DNA of 64,000 nucleotides. It comes from Citrobacter freundii (GTDB lineage: Bacteria > Pseudomonadota > Gammaproteobacteria > Enterobacterales > Enterobacteriaceae). Both the position numbers and the translations under genes were made by a program. The stretch covers positions 496,001 through 560,000 of the forward strand of contig NZ_JAALBX010000001.1 of the NCBI RefSeq assembly GCF_011077955.1. Direction: 5' to 3'. This document shows, piece after piece, positions 57,749 through 64,000 of the stretch. The notes below the pieces were generated by a model. It was not told the origin of the DNA. It was given only the letters and a program-made list of their open reading frames with translations, and ran no database searches. How positions within the stretch are numbered: position 1 is the stretch's first letter; each line of letters starts with the position of its first letter.

Positions 57749-58357
57749 TTACAGCCACTCACCGTTACGAATAACGCCGACGGCCAGGCCTTCAATAGAA
57801 AAGGCTTGTTCACGCAGGTCAACAACGATCGGGGAGAATTCGCTGTTTTCCGGCAACAGTTGCACGGTATTACCCTGCTTATTGAGGCGCTTAACAGTAA
57901 CTTCATCGTCGATACGCGCGACCACCACCTGGCCGTTGCGCACATCCTGCGTTTTATGCACCGCGAGCAAGTCGCCATCCATAATACCGATGTCTTTCAT
58001 CGACATACCGCTAACACGCAGTAAAAAATCCGCACTTGGCTTAAACAGGCCCGGATCCACCTGATAATGGCCTTCAATATGCTGCTGCGCCAGTAACGGT
58101 TCGCCCGCTGCGACGCGACCTACCAAAGGTAAACCTTCTTCTTCATCCACCAGCAAACGCAAACCGCGCGACGCGCCGGAGACAATTTCAATCACCCCTT
58201 TACGTGCCAGAGCTTTGAGGTGTTCTTCTGCGGCATTTGGGGAACGGAAACCCAGACGCTGTGCAATCTCCGCACGAGTGGGAGGCATGCCGGTTTGGCT
58301 GATGTGATCTCGAATAAGATCAAACACCTCTTGCTGTCTGGCCGTTAACGCTTTCAT
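57749..58357 (-). CDS. lexA: SOS repressor LexA
   Basis: LexA represses SOS genes and cleaves itself when RecA filaments form. The 202-residue protein is identical in length to E. coli from the ATG at 58357. The N-terminal winged helix ([18 protein letters not shown]) is followed by the cleavage site A84-G85 in RVAAGEPLL, the serine S119 in [10 protein letters not shown] and the lysine K156 in EVTVKRLNK, so it should be cleavable. GGGGGCGGA lies directly upstream. Two LexA boxes precede it. Confidence 0.98.
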   Translation of the reverse strand: MKALTARQQEVFDLIRDHISQTGMPPTRAEIAQRLGFRSPNAAEEHLKALARKGVIEIVSGASRGLRLLVDEEEGLPLVGRVAAGEPLLAQQHIEGHYQVDPGLFKPSADFLLRVSGMSMKDIGIMDGDLLAVHKTQDVRNGQVVVARIDDEVTVKRLNKQGNTVQLLPENSEFSPIVVDLREQAFSIEGLAVGVIRNGEWL

Positions 58358-58365
58358 TCCGCCCC

Positions 58366-58381
58366 CTGGGTGCATATACAG
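58366..58381. promoter_or_regulatory. LexA box 1 upstream of lexA
   Basis: CTGGGTGCATATACAG fits CTG-N10-CAG and lies nine bases before the lexA start, for autorepression. Confidence 0.88.
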
Positions 58382-58386
58382 TAATG

Positions 58387-58402
58387 CTGTGAGTATATAC
58401 AG
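58387..58402. promoter_or_regulatory. LexA box 2 upstream of lexA
   Basis: CTGTGAGTATATACAG, spaced five bases from box 1, gives the paired arrangement known from E. coli lexA. Confidence 0.93.
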
Positions 58403-58465
58403 CTAACGGCGATTTTGAAACCACAAAATCAGCAAATCTCTGCACGTTAGCCGCATCTGGAATCT

Positions 58466-58834
58466 TTATCGCAAATTTGACCAGAGCAAAGTACCCCAGG
58501 TGATAAGCGCCAGTAGAATAGAAAACAGTACCGCCGCAGACCCCATGTCTTTGGCGCGCCCGGAAAGCTCATGAAATTCGGGACCAATACGATCTACCAC
58601 CGCTTCGATGGCGCTATTAAGAATTTCGACAATCATGACCAAAATGACAGAACCTATCAGCAGCACGCGGGTAATGGGATCGACATCCAGCCAGCAGGCC
58701 AGCGCAATAGCGACCACTGTCGCAACGCCCTCCTGGCGAAAGGCCGCCTCGTTCTTCCAGGCGGCACGGATGCCTTTCCAGGAGTAGCCTGCTGCTTTAA
58801 CAATTCGTATTAACCCGGTGGTGTTATTCGCCAT
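58466..58834 (-). CDS. dgkA: Diacylglycerol kinase DgkA
   Basis: DgkA phosphorylates diacylglycerol left over from membrane-derived oligosaccharide synthesis, returning it to phosphatidic acid. The 122-residue trimeric membrane enzyme has three helices and the conserved catalytic text VEILNSAIEAVVDRIG and HELSGRAKDMGSAAV. E. coli DgkA has the same length. It is divergent from plsB, the enzyme that starts phospholipid synthesis. Confidence 0.97.
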   Translation of the reverse strand: MANNTTGLIRIVKAAGYSWKGIRAAWKNEAAFRQEGVATVVAIALACWLDVDPITRVLLIGSVILVMIVEILNSAIEAVVDRIGPEFHELSGRAKDMGSAAVLFSILLALITWGTLLWSNLR

Positions 58835-58965
58835 GAAAAAGAAACCTTTTAAAAAAACGCATCAAGAGCATTGAGCAACGAAACGTAAGCACCACAGATA
58901 TTCCCTTGAGTTTCTGATATTCTTGCGGTGCATTTGCATTATTAACCAGAGGCTTTACATCGTTT

Positions 58966-61395
58966 ATGTCTGGCTGGCCACGAATTTACTACAAATTACT
59001 TAATTTACCATTACGCGTACTGGTAAAAAGCAAATCCATTCCGGCAGATCCTTGCGCCGAACTCGGGCTCGATATCTCGCGCCCGATTATGTACGTGCTT
59101 CCGTACAACTCGAAAGCGGACCTGTTGACGCTGCGCGAGCAATGTCTGGCGCATGGCTTACCGGATCCGCTCGAACCACTGGAAATCGATGGTACCCAGC
59201 TTCCGCGCCATGTCTTTATTCATGGCGGGCCGCGTGTCTTCACCTATTACACGCCGAAAGAAGAGTCGATTAAAGTCTTTCATGACTATCTCGATCTGCA
59301 TCGCAGCAACCCGCATCTTGATGTGCAGATGGTGCCGGTATCCGTGATGTTTGGACGTGCGCCGGGTCGTGAAAAAGGCGAGGTGAATCCCCCGCTGCGT
59401 ATGCTTAACGGCGTACAGAAATTTTTTGCCGTTTCATGGCTTGGGCGTGACAGCTTCGTGCGTTTCTCGCCGTCTGTGTCGTTGCGCCATATGGCAGATG
59501 AGCACGGGACTGACAAAATCATCGCCCAGAAACTGGCGCGAGTGGCGCGTATGCACTTCGCGCGCCAACGCCTGGCCGCTGTGGGACCGCGCTTGCCGGC
59601 GCGCCAGGATTTGTTTAACAAGTTACTGGCATCTAAAGCCATTGCGCGTGCCGTAGAAGATGAAGCGCGCAGCAAAAAAATCTCCCATGAAAAGGCCCAG
59701 CAAAATGCGGTGGCGCTAATGGAAGAGATAGCTGCGAATTTCTCTTATGAAACCATTCGCCTGATGGACCGCATTCTAGGTTTTACCTGGAACCGTCTCT
59801 ATCAGGGTATCAACGTTCACAACGCTGAACGCGTGCGGCAACTGGCGCACGACGGGCATGAACTGGTATACGTTCCGTGCCACCGCAGCCATATGGACTA
59901 TATGCTGCTGTCTTATGTGTTGTATCACCAGGGACTGGTGCCGCCGCACATTGCTGCAGGCATCAACCTGAATTTCTGGCCAGCAGGCCCAATGTTCCGC
60001 CGTCTGGGCGCCTTCTTTATTCGCCGTACCTTTAAAGGCAATAAACTCTACTCCACGGTATTCCGCGAGTATCTGGGCGAACTGTTTAGCCGCGGCTATT
60101 CCGTTGAGTATTTCGTTGAAGGCGGCCGCTCCCGTACCGGGCGTTTGCTGGATCCGAAAACCGGCACCCTGTCGATGACCATACAGGCGATGCTGCGCGG
60201 TGGTACTCGCCCGATTACGCTGATTCCCATCTACATTGGTTATGAGCATGTGATGGAAGTGGGTACTTACGCCAAAGAACTGCGCGGCGCGACGAAAGAG
60301 AAAGAAAACTTCGCTAAAATGGTGAGTGGTCTCAGTAAGCTGCGCAATCTGGGACAGGGCTACGTTAACTTTGGCGAACCCATGCCGTTGATGACTTACC
60401 TGAATCAGCATGTACCGGAATGGCGTGAATCCATCGATCCGATCGAAGCCATTCGCCCGGCGTGGCTGACCCCAACGGTAAATGCCATCGCCGCCGACTT
60501 AATGGTGCGCATTAACAACGCAGGCGCGGCCAACGCCATGAACCTGTGTTGCACGGCGCTGCTGGCGTCACGTCAGCGTTCGCTTACTCGTGAACAACTT
60601 ACTGAACAACTGGAATGTTATTTAAGCCTGCTGCGTAATGTGCCTTATTCCGTCGATGCAACCGCGCCGGCTCAATCCGCTAATGAGTTGATTGAACACG
60701 CGTTGCAGATGAACAAGTTCGAGGTCGAGAAAGATACCATCGGGGATATCATCGTTCTGCCGCGCGAGCAGGCGGTATTGATGACCTACTACCGCAACAA
60801 CATTCTTCATATGTTGGTGTTGCCGTCTCTGGTCGCAGCGATGATCACTCAGCATCGCCATATCACCCGCGAAGAGCTGCTGCGTCAGGTAGAAGTGCTC
60901 TATCCGATGCTTAAAGCAGAGTTGTTCCTGCGTTGGGATAAAGATGAACTGAGCGCGCTGATTGACGCCTTGGTCAATGAACTGTTACAGCAGCAACTTA
61001 TCGTTGAAAACGGCGATAAATTGCAGTTAAACCCGGCACGTTCACGCACGCTCCAGTTGCTGGCGGCAGGCGTTCGCGAAACGCTACAGCGCTATGCCAT
61101 CACCTTCTGGTTGTTAAGCGCGAATCCGTCCATCAACCGCGGAACGCTTGAAAAAGAGAGCCGTACGGTTGCGCAGCGCTTGTCAGTCCTGCACGGTATT
61201 AACGCGCCGGAGTTCTTTGACAAGGCGGTGTTCAGTACTCTGGTTTCCACGTTACGTGATGAAGGTTTTATCAGTGATACCGGGGATGCCGAACCGGCAC
61301 AAACGATGAAGGTTTACCAGTTGCTGGCAGACCTGATTACCTCGGATATTCGGTTAACTATCGAAAGCGCGGCGGCTCAAACGAGCGAAGCGTAA
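58966..61395 (+). CDS. plsB: Glycerol-3-phosphate acyltransferase PlsB
   Basis: PlsB adds the first acyl chain to glycerol-3-phosphate at the inner membrane. The 809-residue protein (E. coli about 807) carries the catalytic HX4D motif at H306-D311 in [10 protein letters not shown], the [10 protein letters not shown] block, the EGGRSRTGR block and the IPIYIGYE block in order. N-terminus [16 protein letters not shown] fits E. coli. It is divergent from dgkA and is followed by a terminator shared with ubiA. Confidence 0.98.
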   Translation: MSGWPRIYYKLLNLPLRVLVKSKSIPADPCAELGLDISRPIMYVLPYNSKADLLTLREQCLAHGLPDPLEPLEIDGTQLPRHVFIHGGPRVFTYYTPKEESIKVFHDYLDLHRSNPHLDVQMVPVSVMFGRAPGREKGEVNPPLRMLNGVQKFFAVSWLGRDSFVRFSPSVSLRHMADEHGTDKIIAQKLARVARMHFARQRLAAVGPRLPARQDLFNKLLASKAIARAVEDEARSKKISHEKAQQNAVALMEEIAANFSYETIRLMDRILGFTWNRLYQGINVHNAERVRQLAHDGHELVYVPCHRSHMDYMLLSYVLYHQGLVPPHIAAGINLNFWPAGPMFRRLGAFFIRRTFKGNKLYSTVFREYLGELFSRGYSVEYFVEGGRSRTGRLLDPKTGTLSMTIQAMLRGGTRPITLIPIYIGYEHVMEVGTYAKELRGATKEKENFAKMVSGLSKLRNLGQGYVNFGEPMPLMTYLNQHVPEWRESIDPIEAIRPAWLTPTVNAIAADLMVRINNAGAANAMNLCCTALLASRQRSLTREQLTEQLECYLSLLRNVPYSVDATAPAQSANELIEHALQMNKFEVEKDTIGDIIVLPREQAVLMTYYRNNILHMLVLPSLVAAMITQHRHITREELLRQVEVLYPMLKAELFLRWDKDELSALIDALVNELLQQQLIVENGDKLQLNPARSRTLQLLAAGVRETLQRYAITFWLLSANPSINRGTLEKESRTVAQRLSVLHGINAPEFFDKAVFSTLVSTLRDEGFISDTGDAEPAQTMKVYQLLADLITSDIRLTIESAAAQTSEA

Positions 61396-61400
61396 AGACA

Positions 61401-61430
61401 AAACAGGCGGGTATTTCCGCCTGTTTTTTT
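61401..61430. terminator. Terminator after plsB
   Basis: Ten-base stem (AAACAGGCGG and its complement) around a six-base loop with a T-run on the plus strand. It reaches the last bases of the convergent ubiA. Confidence 0.9.
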
Positions 61431-62301
61431 AGAAATGCTGATAACTGAAGACAAGGCCAATAAATAACGCCAGTCCCACGTAGTTATTATTCATAAACGC
61501 CCGGAAACAGGCCTCGCGCTCGCGTCCGGCAATCAGTTTTTGTTGATAAGCAAACAGTCCGCCTGCCACCAGAATCGAGACGTAAAACGCCGCGCCCAGC
61601 CCGTTAAGCCAGCCAACTGTCGCCATTAATCCCATTACGATTACCTGCAAAATACCGATGATCAACGTGTCATAGCGGCCGAAAAGGATGGCTGTGGATT
61701 TAATGCCGATTTTAACGTCATCATCACGGTCAACCATGGCGTACTGCGTATCGTAGGCCACCGCCCAGCAGATATTGGCAATAAATAAAAGCCAGCAGCT
61801 TAAGGGCACACTTTCGCTAACGGCCGCGAACGCCATCGGAATCGACCAGCCGAACGCCGCGCCCAATACGACCTGCGGCAAATGGGTATAGCGCTTCATA
61901 AACGGATATACCCACGCCAGCGCCAGCGCCGCCACGGACAACATAATGGTCATGATGTTAAGCGTCAGCACCAGCAAAAACGAAAGTAGTACCAGGCCGA
62001 CAAACAAATTGCGCGCTTCTTTTTCCGTAACCGCGCCGCTGGGCAGTGGGCGATTAGCGGTGCGTTTCACATGCCCATCGAATTTGCGATCTGCATAATC
62101 ATTCACAACGCACCCTGCCGCGCGCATTAACCAAACGCCTGCGACAAATACCGCCAGGATCCACAGCGGCGGTAATCCTGGTGTGGCGACCCACAGCGCC
62201 CACAGTGTCGGCCAAAGCAGTAATAATGCGCCGATGGGTTTATCGGTACGCATCAACCGATGAAAAGCCAGTAGCTTGTTTTGCCTGAGGCTCCACTCCA
62301 T
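61429..62301 (-). CDS. ubiA: 4-hydroxybenzoate octaprenyltransferase UbiA
   Basis: UbiA attaches the polyprenyl tail to 4-hydroxybenzoate in ubiquinone synthesis. The 290-residue inner-membrane protein has about nine helices and both Asp-rich diphosphate-binding motifs: [11 protein letters not shown] and [13 protein letters not shown]. Length equals E. coli. Its start overlaps the ubiC stop by one base (TAATG), so the two are coupled and the ubiC product feeds the next step. Confidence 0.97.
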   Translation of the reverse strand: MEWSLRQNKLLAFHRLMRTDKPIGALLLLWPTLWALWVATPGLPPLWILAVFVAGVWLMRAAGCVVNDYADRKFDGHVKRTANRPLPSGAVTEKEARNLFVGLVLLSFLLVLTLNIMTIMLSVAALALAWVYPFMKRYTHLPQVVLGAAFGWSIPMAFAAVSESVPLSCWLLFIANICWAVAYDTQYAMVDRDDDVKIGIKSTAILFGRYDTLIIGILQVIVMGLMATVGWLNGLGAAFYVSILVAGGLFAYQQKLIAGREREACFRAFMNNNYVGLALFIGLVFSYQHF

Positions 62302-62810
62302 TATTTTTCCTCCTGGTACAACGGCGACGCGGCCAGAAATAGCTCAGTCAGTAACAGCGGTTTGCCGGATAAACGCAGTCGGGAACGGCGTCCCCATAAA
62401 TTTTCACTCCGCCCCACTTCAATATAGTCGCGCGTCAGGGTTGACTGGGTAAAAAGATAGCGGCCCAGCGGAGTTTCGCCCAGATGTTGTAGCGCCAGCT
62501 CCGGCCCACATAAGGTTGATTCCGGTACCACCGTTCGACCGATAAGCCAGGGCTCGCCGTCTCCGCACAGTACGATTTCACGCAGCCAGTAGCGGGATTC
62601 ATTCGGCAGGCAGGCGCGCTCGTCATCGGGCAATTCCGGGCCGATAAAGCCTTCATAAATAATATCGACGTTCACTTTGCGACAAAACTGCTCAAAGCGC
62701 TTTGTCATGGAATCTTCAAGCAACAGCCAGTCGCGTAACTCGCCATCAAGCTCAGGAAGGGTGTCGTAAAAAGTCAGCGCACGCAGTGACGTGAGCGCAG
62801 GATGGGACAT
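62301..62810 (-). CDS. ubiC: Chorismate lyase UbiC
   Basis: UbiC makes 4-hydroxybenzoate and pyruvate from chorismate, the committed step to ubiquinone. From the ATG at 62810 the protein has 169 residues (E. coli 165), with [43 protein letters not shown] and [20 protein letters not shown] in order. The frame extends to 62903, but the added 31 residues are not family-like. The last residues (YQEEK) extend beyond the E. coli end. It leads the ubiC-ubiA operon. Confidence 0.95.
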   Translation of the reverse strand: MSHPALTSLRALTFYDTLPELDGELRDWLLLEDSMTKRFEQFCRKVNVDIIYEGFIGPELPDDERACLPNESRYWLREIVLCGDGEPWLIGRTVVPESTLCGPELALQHLGETPLGRYLFTQSTLTRDYIEVGRSENLWGRRSRLRLSGKPLLLTELFLAASPLYQEEK

Positions 62811-62928
62811 GTCTTGCTCTCCGGAACCAGGTCTCCCGGCATTGTAGCGCATAATGGGTAAAGATGGCGGTGAAACGTCACCATTGCTAATTTGATGCAA
62901 CAAATCTGCAACAAGAAATAGCAGGCAA

Positions 62929-62953
62929 TAAAAAAGGTGCGCCGAAGCGCACC
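62929..62953 (-). terminator. Terminator after malM
   Basis: Seven-base perfect stem (GGTGCGC and its complement) closed by CGAA, with a T-run on the minus strand, 32 bases after the malM stop. It would end the malK-lamB-malM transcript. Confidence 0.9.
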
Positions 62954-62984
62954 AACCTTACAAGCATCAACAATGTGGGGTGAA

Positions 62985-63944
62985 TTACCCCTTGCCTTTT
63001 ACACTGCTGATAAACGTTGAACGGGCGGAGGTAGACCCCAGACGCTCGGCTTCATCCAGCAGTTTCAGGGCTTTATCGACATCCCCGCTTTTCACGGCCT
63101 GCTTAATGGCCTGGTTGAAGTATTGTTCTGTATCATTCAGCACCGGTTCGCTTTTGCGGGATGGTGCTGGCGCGGCATGGGCCGTCGCCGGAGCCGCCAT
63201 CGGAGCCGGAGCCAGCGCGCTATACGCTGTCGCTGGCGCGGCGGTATTGCCAACGGTCACCGAGCCCGGGCCTGAGGAGCCAAACAGCGGGCCGACCAGG
63301 ACGCTGGATGCGGAGTTAGTGCTTACTTTCAATTTAAGCTTGCCGTCAGGTGTATGACGCGCCACCGGATCAGCGATATCCGGCACGGCATTACCCACCC
63401 CTTTGGCGTAAGCCTTCGCCGGGTTGGTCATCGTGGTGGTCTTCTGTAGATCCTGCGGTGTGGTGAAGACCAACAGGTACAGCTTCTGCTGCCCGAGCGC
63501 AGGCGTCAGCTTAATGATGGCTTCCAGACGGTCTTCAGTGACTACGCCCGGCTCCTGATAAGTAAAATAGCTACTCGGAAAGTACGCCGCTGGCGTTAAG
63601 TTCTGATCCAACACCAGTACGTTTGGCGCATAAATGCCGATCTGTTTGTTCGCAAGGCTGGTGAGCGTGATGGTCAGCTCGCCGATGTTCGCCGGGACGC
63701 TATAGGCGGCCACTTTACCGGCGATGCCGGGCACGTTGAGCGACTGACCAACGGCGGCAAGATCGGTGGTCAGGGTCTGCGACTGCGCCACAGGCGTCCA
63801 GTTCAGACGCTGTAACTCACCGGCTGGTATAGAGGGTGCCGCGGAGGTGTTTTGCGGCACAATATTGACATCTGCAAAGCTGACGGCAGGCGCGCCTGCG
63901 AGCAGCCCTGCGGTTAAACACAATGCGACGAGACGTTTTTTCAT
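62985..63944 (-). CDS. malM: Maltose operon periplasmic protein MalM
   Basis: MalM is a periplasmic protein from the last gene of the malK-lamB-malM operon; its function in maltodextrin use is unclear. The 319-residue protein has a signal peptide (MKKRLVALCLTAGLLAGAPA to SFADVN), the conserved VAAYSVPANIGELTITLTSL and FPSSYFTYQEPGVV blocks, an alanine-proline linker (longer than in E. coli's 306-residue protein) and the C-terminal KALKLLDEAERLGSTSARST block. GAGGTAATAAAA precedes the ATG. lamB would lie beyond the right edge. Confidence 0.97.
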   Translation of the reverse strand: MKKRLVALCLTAGLLAGAPAVSFADVNIVPQNTSAAPSIPAGELQRLNWTPVAQSQTLTTDLAAVGQSLNVPGIAGKVAAYSVPANIGELTITLTSLANKQIGIYAPNVLVLDQNLTPAAYFPSSYFTYQEPGVVTEDRLEAIIKLTPALGQQKLYLLVFTTPQDLQKTTTMTNPAKAYAKGVGNAVPDIADPVARHTPDGKLKLKVSTNSASSVLVGPLFGSSGPGSVTVGNTAAPATAYSALAPAPMAAPATAHAAPAPSRKSEPVLNDTEQYFNQAIKQAVKSGDVDKALKLLDEAERLGSTSARSTFISSVKGKG

Positions 63945-64000
63945 TTTTATTACCTCGAATGGAAAGGGAAACGGTAGCCAGGCAATAGCACGTATCCCGA

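Overview
The window is chromosomal DNA of a member of the Enterobacteriaceae. From position 22959 to the right end the genes are clear orthologues of the Escherichia coli gltP-acs-actP-yjcE-ghxP-soxRS-ssb-uvrA-tyrB-alr-dnaB-qorA-dusA-zur-lexA-plsB-ubiCA-malM segment, in nearly the same order. It is not a standard E. coli or Salmonella arrangement. The nrf genes are missing between acs and gltP, and aphA is missing between tyrB and yjbQ. A yhaO-yhaM pair with a LysR regulator follows actP, and a TraF-like outer-membrane gene lies between dusA and zur. Genus cannot be settled by reading alone; Enterobacter, Citrobacter, Leclercia or Kosakonia-type relatives all fit.

Layout. Positions 1-1226 hold the start of a type VI secretion sheath operon (tssB, truncated tssC) behind an AT-rich upstream region. 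Positions 1956-4171 hold kduI and kdgT, a divergent pectin and uronate catabolic pair sharing a KdgR-type operator. Positions 4242-8397 hold yjcZ-crfC and yjdM. Positions 9003-12366 are a collapsed phosphonate (phn) locus. Only phnF, a 25-codon in-frame remnant of phnG, phnH and the distal yjdP survive, and an unrelated DUF2235 alpha/beta-hydrolase gene occupies the space before phnF.

Positions 12443-22737 form the most interesting accessory region. A ribose-type sugar ABC transporter, a D-lyxose-isomerase-type cupin, a class II ketose-bisphosphate aldolase and a PfkB kinase make one operon. A hybrid sensor kinase lies on the left and an OmpR-type regulator on the right. A hok-type toxin locus with a probable antisense Sok RNA lies between the sugar operon and the regulator gene. 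The operon reads as a complete route: import, isomerise, phosphorylate, cleave. I recall a related cluster in E. coli O157 (around Z5684-Z5692), so the cluster itself may not be new, but its sugar and sensing mechanism are not evident.

The remainder is core genome: acetate use (acs-yjcH-actP), glutamate uptake, cysteine breakdown, proton antiport, purine uptake, the SoxRS oxidative stress switch with the SraL small RNA beside it, c-di-GMP turnover (pdeC), replication and repair genes (ssb, uvrA, dnaB, lexA, dinF), zinc control (zur), tRNA dihydrouridylation (dusA), phospholipid synthesis (plsB, dgkA), ubiquinone synthesis (ubiCA) and the maltose operon end (malM). Regulatory sites readable in the sequence include two LexA boxes before lexA, one between ssb and uvrA, the SoxR palindrome before soxS, a sigma-54 promoter before pspG, PurR-like sites before ghxP, a KdgR-like box, and a full CRP match before yjcB. 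Oddities in the core region are a SoxS with a 23-residue C-terminal extension running into antisense pdeC, and a 750-base unexplained gap between tyrB and alr. No tRNA, rRNA, CRISPR array or insertion sequence was seen.
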